This document shows, piece by piece, positions 17,575 through 26,661 of a stretch of DNA of 47,972 bases; within the stretch, counting starts at the first letter, position 1; every line of letters starts with the position of its first letter. Location of the stretch: assembly GCF_009391885.1 (NCBI RefSeq), contig NZ_VZII01000053.1, positions 1 to 47,972 on the forward strand, read 5' to 3'. The translations under genes were made by a program, and so were the position numbers. Origin of the DNA: Pseudomonas sp. MN1F. GTDB lineage: Bacteria > Pseudomonadota > Gammaproteobacteria > Pseudomonadales > Pseudomonadaceae. The notes beneath the pieces are model-generated. The model was given only the letters and a program-made list of their open reading frames with translations, searched no databases and had not been told where the DNA came from.

Positions 17575-18438
17575 ATGAACCTTTTTCAGCTGCGAGCCTT
17601 CGATGCCGTTGCCCGTGAAGGCAGCTTCACCCGCGCCGCTGCGCGCCTGTTCATCAGCCAGCCAGCGGTGACCGGGCACGTCAAGGCACTGGAGGAGCAC
17701 TACCAGATCACGTTGCTGCGACGCACTGCGCGGCGGGTGGAGCTGACCGAGGAGGGCACGCGCCTGGCGGCCATCACGCGGGCCATGTTCGGCCTGGCCG
17801 AGGAAGCCCAGGCCATGCTTGAGGCCAATCGCCAGTTGTTGACCGGGCGTCTGGAAGTGGCGGCCGATGGCCCCCATCGGGTCATGCCGATGCTGGCGCT
17901 GCTGCGTGAGCGTTACCCGGGCATCACTGTCAATTTGCGCCTGGGCAACGCCCAGGAAACCCTGGCTGCGCTGCTCGGCGAACATGCCGACGTCGCCGTG
18001 CTGACTGAAGTCGAACCGCGCAAGGGCCTGTACCTGCAGAACCTCTGCGAGTCGCGTCTGTGTGCGTTGTTGCCAGCGGGCCATGCCTGGGCACAGGCGG
18101 AATACGACCTGCCTTTGGCTGAGCTGCACCAACAGATCATGGTGCTGCGTGAACCCAGTTCGACGACGCGTCGCACCTTCGACAAGGCCTGCAGCGCTGC
18201 TGGCATACAACCGCGGGTGCTGCTGGAACTGGACAGCCGCGAGGCTGTGACCGAGGCGGTGGCCTGCGAACTGGGTATTGGTGTGGTGTCGTCGACCGAA
18301 GTGGCCAACGATCCGCGGGTGGTGGCGCGGCCCTTGGCCGGCCAAGGCTTGCTTAACCAGCACAGGGTCGGTTGCCTGGAACGGCGCCGCGAATTACGCC
18401 TGATCCAGGCTTTCCTGAACCTGGCGGCCAGCCTCTGA
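17575..18438 (+). CDS. LysR-family regulator, probable activator of phnWX
   Basis: A 287-residue LysR regulator. The N-terminal winged HTH (FDAVAREGSFTRAAARLFISQPAVTGHVKALE) is followed by a periplasmic-binding-protein-like effector domain (about 90-287). It is transcribed divergently from phnW, the classic arrangement for a LysR activator and its target. The likely inducer is therefore 2-aminoethylphosphonate or a derivative; that is inference. It ends 38 bases before the start of the AraC-type gene. Confidence 0.9.
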   Translation: MNLFQLRAFDAVAREGSFTRAAARLFISQPAVTGHVKALEEHYQITLLRRTARRVELTEEGTRLAAITRAMFGLAEEAQAMLEANRQLLTGRLEVAADGPHRVMPMLALLRERYPGITVNLRLGNAQETLAALLGEHADVAVLTEVEPRKGLYLQNLCESRLCALLPAGHAWAQAEYDLPLAELHQQIMVLREPSSTTRRTFDKACSAAGIQPRVLLELDSREAVTEAVACELGIGVVSSTEVANDPRVVARPLAGQGLLNQHRVGCLERRRELRLIQAFLNLAASL

Positions 18439-18476
18439 GCCGACCTAAGATACCTGCAGCCGCGAATGGAATGCCG

Positions 18477-19499
18477 ATGAGCGAAAAAGACACCATCTCC
18501 ATGCAACTGGTGCGCGAAGCCCTGTTGCAGACCTGCCCGGCGGGCGAGCCGGATGCTGCACTGCTGGCCCGTGCCGGGATCGACGCCGGGCAATTGCAGG
18601 CGCCTGCCGCGCGGGTCAGCGCCGAGGCCTATGCGCGGCTGTGGCGCCTGTTGGCGCGCCGCTGCAACGATGAATTCTTCGCCATGGACCCGCGCGGCCT
18701 GCGCAGCGGCAGCCTGGCCTTCATGTGCCGGGCAAGCATGGGCCAGCCGACCCTGGGTACAGGGCTGGACACCGCCCTGGAGTTCCTCTCGCTGATGCTT
18801 GAAGACCTGCAACCGAGCCTGGTGCGCCAGTACGAACTGGCCGAAATCGTCATCAACGAGCCTCGCGACCTGCCGCGGCGCGCCTTCACCTATTTCACCT
18901 TCTGGATGATCGTGCATGGCCTGGCCTGCTGGCTGGCAGGGCGGCGCATCCCGATCCTGGCCATCGAGTTGCGCTGCGCCGAGCCCCCGTTTTGCGACGA
19001 CTACCGGGTGATGTTTTCGCAAAACCTGCAGTTCGAGCGCCCGCGCACACGCATGATCATCAGTGCTGAGAGCCTCGACCTGCCACTGCGGCGCACGCCG
19101 GAGGAGCTGCAGCGCTTTCTGGCCGAGGCCCCTGGCAACATCCTGGTCAAGTACCGTGATGCTGCCAGCCTGGGGTGGCGCATCCGCCATGACTTACTGC
19201 ATCAGGACCCCAATCACTGGCCTGATGGCGATGCCTTGGCACGGCAACTGTGCCTGTCGCCGTCCACCCTGCGTCGACGCCTGGCAGAAGAGGGGCAGAC
19301 CTACCAAGGGCTCAAGGACAGCGTGCGGCGGGAGCTGGCTATCGCGTGGCTGAGCCAGGCGGAGCCTGGCATGGGCGAAATTGCGGCGCGCCTGGGCTTT
19401 GCCGACAGCAGCTCTTTCTACAAGGCGTTTCGCAAATGGTTCGGTTGCAACCCTGGGCACTATCGCGCGCTGGCGCATGCACGCGAAGCACACGGGTAG
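18477..19499 (+). CDS. AraC-family regulator with N-terminal Arabinose_bd-like domain
   Basis: A 340-residue transcription factor. The N-terminal two thirds resembles the effector domain of the OruR/ArgR-like AraC subgroup. The C-terminal double HTH spans about 240-335 (LARQLCLSPSTLRRRLAEEG, then GEIAARLGFADSSSFYKAFRKWFG). Of two nearby ATGs (18471 and 18477) the second has GGA at better spacing; the frame open further upstream overlaps lysR and is unlikely. Target unknown. The acyl-CoA operon starting at 24222 is the nearest catabolic set in the same direction, but the NEL gene lies between. Confidence 0.88.
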   Translation: MSEKDTISMQLVREALLQTCPAGEPDAALLARAGIDAGQLQAPAARVSAEAYARLWRLLARRCNDEFFAMDPRGLRSGSLAFMCRASMGQPTLGTGLDTALEFLSLMLEDLQPSLVRQYELAEIVINEPRDLPRRAFTYFTFWMIVHGLACWLAGRRIPILAIELRCAEPPFCDDYRVMFSQNLQFERPRTRMIISAESLDLPLRRTPEELQRFLAEAPGNILVKYRDAASLGWRIRHDLLHQDPNHWPDGDALARQLCLSPSTLRRRLAEEGQTYQGLKDSVRRELAIAWLSQAEPGMGEIAARLGFADSSSFYKAFRKWFGCNPGHYRALAHAREAHG

Positions 19500-19568
19500 G
19501 CCAGTTCCCTCTGAATCGGGCAGGCAAGCAATGAAAGAGTGTGCGCTTCCATTGCATTGGAGACGCCC

Positions 19569-22500
19569 GTGCTCAACCGTAAATTCCCCAACGTTACAGA
19601 CGCCCGCAAAGTCGCTGCCGACAAGCCTGTCAATGCTGCTGCACTCAGCCAAAAGATAACCGATACCTTCATCCATCAGCGCACGCCGCAATGGATCAAG
19701 GCGGCTTCTGTGGCCGATATCCGCACGTTGCGAAAGCTGTACCTCCAGCACAAGACCACCCAGGAACAGGTGAGTGCTGCAACGGCGGCCGCGGTGACGC
19801 CCCATGCGTTTGCAGACACCGCGTTTTCTGAAGCTCTGGCAGATCTGCTGCCAGACGATCATCCCTTGAGCCAGTTGCTGTGGCAGGACAAGGTATACAA
19901 CCTGGAAGGCTATTCGGTGCCTCGTCTGGAGCCCGAGTACAAACTGCAGCCTGCGCTGGCGCGCCTGATGCAGAACTTTGCCAAAAATGCCACGCCGCTG
20001 GATGGCAGTGGCCTGGTTGCTGCGGGCAGCGACAAGGTGTTGTCGGGTGACCTTGAGGCCTTTATCGCAACGTGCCGCCAGCTGGACGTGGGCGCCCGCT
20101 ACCAGTCCCAGCTGGACAGCGTCTTTGAGCGAAACGCCGCCCTGCTCATGGAAGACAAGCTGGCAGGCTTCACGTTGGCCGTGCACATGGCGTTCCTGAA
20201 AGGCACCATCACGGCTGACGTCAGGGATGCCTTGATGGCGAGTGCCAGTGGCTCTGCAGTGGCGAATGGCGACACCACTCCGGCCGCTGCCGTGCCTGCC
20301 CTGCCAGGCGATACGCCAGTAGTCACAGCCTATCCTGGCCTGATGTCGATGCTGGGCGTACGTGTGCATGAAGCCTTGTTTGTCCAGCTCCGCGGCGGCG
20401 AAGACCAGGATGACGGCATTGTCGTCTACTTGCCCGGTCAGCCAGAGCCGTTGCGCTGGTTCGCTTCCAAGTTGGACTGGGTCAAGGAAATGGCCGGTGC
20501 ACTCAAGCACAGCGACCGGCTCGCGGCGTTCATTCAGTTGATCGCCCTGGAGGACCGTGCGGCCTTCTTCAGTACCTTGCAATCGCGGCTCAAGGACGCT
20601 GTGCCAGACCTGGAAGTGGAGGGCGATGCCCATCATGACCCCGTTTTCAAACGTTGGGTCGACCAACAGATCGAGCGTGTCAAGGCGGATGCCCGGCTGC
20701 TTCTGGTGCCGACCGCCGATGCCGATGCCAAGGCCAGCCGCGAACGCCTTGAAGCCTGGGCTTCGCTGGGGTGGGGACTGGCCAGCCTGGCCGGGTTCTT
20801 CATACCGGTGGTCGGGGCGTTGTTGCTCGCACACCTGGTGACGCATGTCTGCAAAGAGGTGTTCGAAGGCGTCGAGGACTGGGCAAAGGGGCATGATCAT
20901 GACGCGCTGCAGCACGTGCTGAACGTTGCTGAGACGGTAGCGGCAGTCGCCGTCACTACGGCAGTGGCGGCAGGGGTTGGCGCTGCTGTCGGAGCGTTCG
21001 CACGCAGTACTTTTGTCGATGGCCTCGAGCCTGTAGGCGTCGGGCCGGATACCCAGCGTTTGTGGAACGAAGACCTGACGGCTTACCGGACCTCGGGGCA
21101 GGGGGCCAGGCTGGAGGATGACGGCCTCTACCACGACGGAGCGCGGCGCCTGCTGCGTGTGGATGAGCACTATTACGAGGTTCGTCAGGTTGAGGAGCAG
21201 GGGCCCTGGCGCCTCCAGCATCCGTTGCGAGCCAACGCTTATGGCCCCGTGGTCGAAGGTAACGGTGAGCGCTTCTGGCGAGTGCGTGGTGAGCTCCCGC
21301 AGGCCTGGGACGATGAAGCCAAGCTGCTCGATCGGCTTTGGCCTCAGGCGCGTCCGCTCGATCCCCTGCAAGCGCAGCGCGTGCTGCAAGCCGCCTGCAG
21401 TGATGCCGATGAGTTGCGTGGCATTGCCATCGAAAACCGCGCCCTGCCAGCCAACTTGCGCGATACCTTGCGCCGTTTCGAGGCCGACGAGCGTGTCGAA
21501 CGCTTTTTCGGCAAGCATCCCGATGCCATGCGTTTCGAGGACCCGGTGTTGCTTGATTGGTGCAAGCAGCGCCCGGAGTTCTCCGGGATGGAAGGCGAGC
21601 GTTTGCAGCTTGCGCTCGAGGAACACGCCAGCCGCCTGCGTTCGGCGCTGTTCAGGCATCTGAGCGAGGTCGAGCCCTCCACCGATCAGGCTGCGCAGGT
21701 GATCGTGCGTGATTTTGCCGGTTTGCCGCCTGACTATGTCAGTGAACTGGTGGCCACGCTGAGTGCCTCTGAGCGGGAGGTGATCGAGCTGCGGCGGCGG
21801 TTGCCGTTGAGCGTGGCGCAAAGAGCCCGTTCATTGTTGCAACTGGCCGGGCTCAACCGGGCCCAGCAAGGCCTGATGTTGCGCAATGGTTACGTCGACG
21901 GGGCAGGTGAGCTGGCATTGCACCTGTTCGCGCGGGTTGACCATTGGCCGTTGAAGACGCGATTGGAACTTAGGGAAAACTCTTCATCGGGGCGATTGCT
22001 GGCGGTACTCAACCCGCAATCGCCCGAAGCGACCCAGCACATCCTGGTGCATCGCGACGGGCAATTCGGCCTCTATGATCATCGTGGCCTGGCGCTGGAG
22101 GCACAACCCACAGAACCGGATGACTTCTTCCAGGCCGTCTATTGCCTGCTGGAACCCGCGCAGCGCGAACGCCTTGACCTTGGCCAGGAGAATCCTGCCG
22201 ATGCCTTGCGCCAATTGGTATTGAGCAAACTGCCAGGCGAACGTCAGCGGCTGATGGCCCTGCTGGGGCAGGTTGAAAGCAAAGGCTGGTTCAACCCGGG
22301 CCAACGGCTGCCCGATGGTCGTGTCGGCTACCCGCTCGGTGGCGGCATTTCGAACCAGCGAGGGGCTTATCTGGAACTGCGGCGTCGACTGACGGCGCTT
22401 TACCAGGGCGACTCTCCTGAGCGGATCCACGAACACATGGAGAGAGTGCTGGATGCCGAGGATCCGTTCGACCAGCTGGTTTTCGAAGAGCAGAACCTGC

Positions 22501-24131
22501 AATTCCTGGAAAACCGCCTGAGCCAATGGGTTTCCGCTGCACCAGAGCCGGAGCTGGCTGCGCGCAATCAGCTGTCGCAGCGGCTGCGCGCGGCCTGGCG
22601 CAGGCAACTGGATATTGATCTGGAGCACCAGGCTTTCGAGGGGCGTATCCTGGATTTGAGTGGTTGCCAGGTAACCACATTGCCTGAACTGACCCGAGGG
22701 ATAGATTTCCACTTCGTGACTTCCCTGGTCATGGTCAATACGCCGCTGCAGGAAGTGCCCGAATCGTTCTTCAGCTGTTTTGAAGGGCTGCAACGGCTCA
22801 ATCTGTCGAGAAACAACCTGCGTGTGTTACCTGCCGGCATCCGTCAGCTGGCTCAGTTGCAGCGGCTGCAACTGTCCTACAACCGGATCAGGTGGAATGA
22901 CGCGGCGACCAGTAGCCTGGGGCAACTTCACAACCTCATCTCACTGAATTTGAACTTCAACCCGCTGCGCACAATGGCGCTGCGTTTTGCTCAGGCTCCG
23001 GCCCTGCGGCAGCTGCTGCTGATGCATTGTGGCCTGCTGGAGTGGCCTGAAGGGTTGGAGCAGTGCGCCCAGCTTCGCATCGTCAACCTGAACGCCAATG
23101 TACTGACCGGCATTCCTGATGCGATCTTGCAGATGCCGTATGAATTTCGTGCGTCCATCCAGCTGGAGCGCAATGCCATTCAGCGTACCCGTCTTGAGCT
23201 TCTTTACGCGCGCCCGGCGCATCTGATGCATGGCCCGAGCGTGGTGGCAAACCTGGAACCCTCTGCCAAGGCGCTGTGGGTCACAGGCGAGCACGCAGCA
23301 ACGCGCAGTGCTCGTTGGGATCGTCTGTTTCCAGCCCACGCTGATGCTGAGCAACAAGACAGTATTTTGCACATTCTGAGCGCGCTGCGCGAAAGTGCCG
23401 ACTTCCGCAACAGCACCTATCGAGCGGTGCTTACCAGCCAGGTATGGAGCGTGCTCGATGCCATGGATGCCGATGCACAACTGGCGCTGGAGCTGCATTC
23501 GATTGCTGACGATCCGGTCACCTGCGCAGACAGCGTTGCCGAGCGTTTCGCCGACCTGCAACTGCGGGTGCTGGTCGCCAATGCTGAACGTGCGGTGCCA
23601 GGCCAGCGTGACGAGCTGCTGAAGCTCGGTACAGGGCTGTTTCGCCTGGAAACGCTCGAGGCCTTCATTCATCAAGATATCGAGCAACGCCTGAAGTTGA
23701 CGCCTGAGCTGGATCAGATTGAAGCCAGGCTGTACTACATCGTCAATCTGGCAGCGGATCTGCAACTTCCCGGCCAGCCCGCCTCGATGAGGTTCGAGAC
23801 CATCAGCGGCGGAACCTCGGCCCAGCTGGCGAAAGCGCGCGCCTATGTGAGCGCGGCCGAAACCGTCGAGGCCAAGGCCCGTTTCCTCAGTGAGCAGACA
23901 TTCTGGAGCACCTGGCTGCAGTCGCAGTATCCAGACGAGTTTGCGACAGTAACCGATGAGTTCGACATGCTTGGGACTGAGCTGGATGAGGCGCGCGAAA
24001 ACCTCACTGATAAGCAATACAAGGCGCAGTGGGACGCGTTGGCAGCCGATCGGGTTGCCCGTCTTTCGCGGCTGAAGATACTGCTGACCACGCAAGTACT
24101 GGAAACCGGCCAAACCAGTCATCCAGATTGA
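19569..24131 (+). CDS. LRR protein with dermonecrotic-toxin-like N-terminus and C-terminal NEL E3 ubiquitin ligase domain
   Basis: A giant protein of 1520 residues. The GTG at 19569 has GGAGA five bases upstream and is preferred to the GTG at 19539, which has none. The N-terminal ~1000 residues are helical and match, in my memory, the toxin-like region of large Pseudomonas LRR proteins. Two hydrophobic stretches (about 395-427 and 448-480) could insert into a membrane. Leucine-rich repeats span about 1024-1210 (LQRLNLSRNNLRVLPAGIRQ; LRIVNLNANVLTGIP). The last 300 residues match the IpaH/SspH NEL fold: Cys1319-Ala-Asp1321 is the catalytic CxD motif, followed by LKLGTGLFRLETLE and QIEARLYYIVNLAADLQL. 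IpaH-type enzymes ubiquitinate eukaryotic host proteins. No signal peptide or secretion gene is visible here. Confidence 0.85.
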   Translation: MLNRKFPNVTDARKVAADKPVNAAALSQKITDTFIHQRTPQWIKAASVADIRTLRKLYLQHKTTQEQVSAATAAAVTPHAFADTAFSEALADLLPDDHPLSQLLWQDKVYNLEGYSVPRLEPEYKLQPALARLMQNFAKNATPLDGSGLVAAGSDKVLSGDLEAFIATCRQLDVGARYQSQLDSVFERNAALLMEDKLAGFTLAVHMAFLKGTITADVRDALMASASGSAVANGDTTPAAAVPALPGDTPVVTAYPGLMSMLGVRVHEALFVQLRGGEDQDDGIVVYLPGQPEPLRWFASKLDWVKEMAGALKHSDRLAAFIQLIALEDRAAFFSTLQSRLKDAVPDLEVEGDAHHDPVFKRWVDQQIERVKADARLLLVPTADADAKASRERLEAWASLGWGLASLAGFFIPVVGALLLAHLVTHVCKEVFEGVEDWAKGHDHDALQHVLNVAETVAAVAVTTAVAAGVGAAVGAFARSTFVDGLEPVGVGPDTQRLWNEDLTAYRTSGQGARLEDDGLYHDGARRLLRVDEHYYEVRQVEEQGPWRLQHPLRANAYGPVVEGNGERFWRVRGELPQAWDDEAKLLDRLWPQARPLDPLQAQRVLQAACSDADELRGIAIENRALPANLRDTLRRFEADERVERFFGKHPDAMRFEDPVLLDWCKQRPEFSGMEGERLQLALEEHASRLRSALFRHLSEVEPSTDQAAQVIVRDFAGLPPDYVSELVATLSASEREVIELRRRLPLSVAQRARSLLQLAGLNRAQQGLMLRNGYVDGAGELALHLFARVDHWPLKTRLELRENSSSGRLLAVLNPQSPEATQHILVHRDGQFGLYDHRGLALEAQPTEPDDFFQAVYCLLEPAQRERLDLGQENPADALRQLVLSKLPGERQRLMALLGQVESKGWFNPGQRLPDGRVGYPLGGGISNQRGAYLELRRRLTALYQGDSPERIHEHMERVLDAEDPFDQLVFEEQNLQFLENRLSQWVSAAPEPELAARNQLSQRLRAAWRRQLDIDLEHQAFEGRILDLSGCQVTTLPELTRGIDFHFVTSLVMVNTPLQEVPESFFSCFEGLQRLNLSRNNLRVLPAGIRQLAQLQRLQLSYNRIRWNDAATSSLGQLHNLISLNLNFNPLRTMALRFAQAPALRQLLLMHCGLLEWPEGLEQCAQLRIVNLNANVLTGIPDAILQMPYEFRASIQLERNAIQRTRLELLYARPAHLMHGPSVVANLEPSAKALWVTGEHAATRSARWDRLFPAHADAEQQDSILHILSALRESADFRNSTYRAVLTSQVWSVLDAMDADAQLALELHSIADDPVTCADSVAERFADLQLRVLVANAERAVPGQRDELLKLGTGLFRLETLEAFIHQDIEQRLKLTPELDQIEARLYYIVNLAADLQLPGQPASMRFETISGGTSAQLAKARAYVSAAETVEAKARFLSEQTFWSTWLQSQYPDEFATVTDEFDMLGTELDEARENLTDKQYKAQWDALAADRVARLSRLKILLTTQVLETGQTSHPD

Positions 24132-24221
24132 CGGCTTAGGCCATTGCCGCCGTGCTTTAGCGGCGCGAACATCGTCGGACCGATGGTTCAACTCCAAAAA
24201 CAAGAAACCAGGAGTCCGACG

Positions 24222-25868
24222 ATGCGCGAATACGCCGAGGCCGCTCGTGCGTTCGACCATGCCCAGGCCGCCGCTGCGGCGCTGCATGGCGAGCTCACTG
24301 CCCTCAATGCCTGTGTCGAATGCTGTGACCGTCATGCCGGTGCTGGCAAGCTGGCGCTGATCTGCGAAGACCGTGATGGCAACACTGCCCACTACAGTTT
24401 CGACCAGCTCAAGACTCAGGCCGCCCGCTTCGCTAATGTACTCAAGGCGCAGGGTGTGCAGCCAGGTGACCGGGTGGCCGGCCTGATGCCACGCACTGCC
24501 GAATTGCTGGTGACGATTCTTGCCACCTGGCGCCTGGGGGCGGTGTACCAGCCGCTGTTCACCGCCTTTGGCCCCCGGGCCATCGAGCATCGGCTGGAAC
24601 AGTCCCACGCCCGTGTAGTGATCACCGACGCGCAGAACCGCGCCAAGCTTGACGATGTCAACGGTTGCCCGACGATCATCACGGTCAAGGCACGCGAGGG
24701 CGAACTGGATTTCCAGCAGTGCCTGGACGCGGCGGCCGACGGGTGTGAGCCGGTGATGCGCAGCGGGGACGACCCGTTCCTGCTGATGTTCACCTCGGGT
24801 ACGACAGGCCCGGCCAAGCCGCTGGAGGTGCCGTTGCGCGCCATTGTCGCCTTCCAGGGCTACATGCGCGATGCCATCGACCTGCGCCCCGAGGACAACT
24901 TCTGGAACCTGGCCGACCCGGGCTGGGCCTATGGCCTGTACTACGCAGTTACCGGGCCGCTGGCGCTGGGCCATGCCACCACCTTCTACGATGGCCCGTT
25001 CAGCGTCGACAGCTGTGCGCGGGTGATTGGCAAGTTGGGCATCACCAACCTGGCGGGTTCACCCACGGCGTACCGTTTGCTGATCGCCGCTGGCAAAGAC
25101 TTCTCGGCACCGATCAAAGGCCGTCTGCGGGTCGTCAGCAGTGCCGGCGAGCCCCTGAACCCCGAAGTGATCCGCTGGTTCGCCGACGAACTGGGGGTGA
25201 CCATCCATGATCATTACGGCCAGACCGAACTGGGCATGGTGCTGTGCAACCACCACGGCCTGCAGCACCCCGTGCACCTGGGGTCGGCTGGCTTTGCCAT
25301 CCCTGGCCACCGCATCGTGGTGCTGGGCGAGCAGGGCAATGAGTTGCCAGCGGGCCAGCCGGGTATCCTCGCGGTCGATCGTGAGCAGTCGCCACTGTGC
25401 TGGTTTGCTGGCTACCACGGCTTACCGACCAAGGCCTTTGTCGGCAAGTACTACCTGAGTGGCGACACTGTCGAACTGAACCAGGACGGCAGTATCAGTT
25501 TCGTTGGTCGCAGCGATGATGTGATCACCACCTCCGGTTACCGCGTGGGTCCATTCGACGTGGAAAGCGCGCTGATCGAGCACCCTGCGGTGATCGAAGC
25601 GGCGGTGATCGGCAAACCGGACCCCGAACGCACCGAACTGATCAAGGCCTTCGTCGTATTGGCCAACGGTTACCAGGGCAGCGCCGAGCTGGAGGAAACC
25701 CTGCGTCAGCACGTGCGCCAGCGCCTTTACGCGCATGCCTACCCCCGAGAAATCGAATTCGTCAGCGAACTGCCCAAAACCCCGAGCGGCAAGCTGCAAC
25801 GCTTCATCCTGCGCAATCAGGAAGTCGCCAAACAACACGCGCAACAGGCCACCCCTGCCAGCGCCTGA
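24222..25868 (+). CDS. fadDx: Acyl-CoA synthetase (AMP-forming)
   Basis: ANL-superfamily ligase of 548 residues that activates a carboxylic acid to its CoA thioester with ATP. The P-loop MFTSGTTGPAK lies near residue 190, the adenylate motif HYGQTELGM follows, and the hinge plus catalytic lysine sit in KTPSGKLQR near 523. The ATG has AGGAG seven bases upstream; an in-frame ATG 26 codons earlier lacks one. It is the first gene of a five-gene operon with short gaps (14, 11, 8 and 13 bases). Chain length or branching of the substrate cannot be read directly. The symbol is recalled from the P. putida PP_2213 homologue. Confidence 0.88.
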   Translation: MREYAEAARAFDHAQAAAAALHGELTALNACVECCDRHAGAGKLALICEDRDGNTAHYSFDQLKTQAARFANVLKAQGVQPGDRVAGLMPRTAELLVTILATWRLGAVYQPLFTAFGPRAIEHRLEQSHARVVITDAQNRAKLDDVNGCPTIITVKAREGELDFQQCLDAAADGCEPVMRSGDDPFLLMFTSGTTGPAKPLEVPLRAIVAFQGYMRDAIDLRPEDNFWNLADPGWAYGLYYAVTGPLALGHATTFYDGPFSVDSCARVIGKLGITNLAGSPTAYRLLIAAGKDFSAPIKGRLRVVSSAGEPLNPEVIRWFADELGVTIHDHYGQTELGMVLCNHHGLQHPVHLGSAGFAIPGHRIVVLGEQGNELPAGQPGILAVDREQSPLCWFAGYHGLPTKAFVGKYYLSGDTVELNQDGSISFVGRSDDVITTSGYRVGPFDVESALIEHPAVIEAAVIGKPDPERTELIKAFVVLANGYQGSAELEETLRQHVRQRLYAHAYPREIEFVSELPKTPSGKLQRFILRNQEVAKQHAQQATPASA

Positions 25869-25882
25869 AAAGGAACCGGATC

Positions 25883-26650
25883 ATGCAGATAGCCAACAAA
25901 CACTTCATCGTCAGCGGCGCGGCCTCCGGGCTTGGCGCTGCCACCGCACAGATGCTGGTAGAGGCCGGTGCCAAGGTCATGCTGGTCGACCTCAATGCCC
26001 AGGCCGTCGAGGCCAAGGCGCGTGAACTGGGCGATAACGCCCACTTCGCGGTGGCCGACATCAGCGACGAGCTGGCAGCCCAGGCGGCAGTCGAAGCGGC
26101 TGTCAGCGCCTTTGGCAGCCTGCATGGGTTGGTCAACTGCGCCGGCATCGTCGGTGCCGAGAAGGTGTTGGGCAAGCAAGGCCCGCACGGCCTGGCCAGT
26201 TTCGCCAAGGTGATCAACGTCAACCTGATCGGCAGCTTCAATTTGCTGCGCCTGGCCGCCGCAGCCATGGCCGAAGGGCAGGCCGATGAGGGCGGTGAGC
26301 GTGGAGTGATCATCAATACCGCCTCCATCGCCGCCTACGACGGCCAGATCGGCCAAGCCGCCTACGCGGCCTCCAAGGGCGCCATTGCCAGCCTGACCTT
26401 GCCAGCCGCGCGCGAATTGGCGCGGTTCGGTATCCGTGTGATGACCATCGCCCCGGGCATCTTCGAAACGCCGATGATGGCCGGCATGACCGATGAAGTG
26501 CGTGCCTCGCTGTCGGCTGGCGTACCGTTTCCGCCGCGCCTGGGCCGTCCGCAGGAATACGCTGCGCTGGCCCGCCACATCATCGAGAACAGCATGCTCA
26601 ACGGCGAGGTGATCCGCCTCGACGGCGCACTGCGCATGGCTGCCAAGTAA
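25883..26650 (+). CDS. fadB2x: SDR-family 3-hydroxyacyl-CoA dehydrogenase (HSD17B10-like)
   Basis: NAD-dependent short-chain dehydrogenase of 255 residues. The nucleotide loop is GAASGLG (12-18) and the catalytic pair Tyr161/Lys165 is in YAASK. The overall pattern, including VSGAASGLG at the start and an ending RLDGALRMAAK, is that of type-10 hydroxysteroid/2-methyl-3-hydroxybutyryl-CoA dehydrogenases. It would oxidise 3-hydroxyacyl-CoA to 3-ketoacyl-CoA. AAGGAA precedes the ATG. In animals this family serves isoleucine breakdown, which supports a branched short-chain role here (inference). Confidence 0.88.
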   Translation: MQIANKHFIVSGAASGLGAATAQMLVEAGAKVMLVDLNAQAVEAKARELGDNAHFAVADISDELAAQAAVEAAVSAFGSLHGLVNCAGIVGAEKVLGKQGPHGLASFAKVINVNLIGSFNLLRLAAAAMAEGQADEGGERGVIINTASIAAYDGQIGQAAYAASKGAIASLTLPAARELARFGIRVMTIAPGIFETPMMAGMTDEVRASLSAGVPFPPRLGRPQEYAALARHIIENSMLNGEVIRLDGALRMAAK

Positions 26651-26661
26651 GGAGACCGATC

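Noticed and set aside
19194..21821. Open frame of about 875 codons antisense to the AraC and NEL genes
   Set aside because: It is a shadow of two recognisable proteins, and the composition is atypical with no motif.
19569..24131. Type III secretion genes or chaperone next to the NEL gene
   Set aside because: Neighbours are an AraC regulator and an acyl-CoA ligase; no chaperone-like small acidic gene lies adjacent.
24140..24175. Hairpin GCCGC-N9-GCGGC after the NEL gene as a terminator
   Set aside because: Five-pair stem with a nine-base loop and no T-tract; it may be chance in GC-rich DNA.
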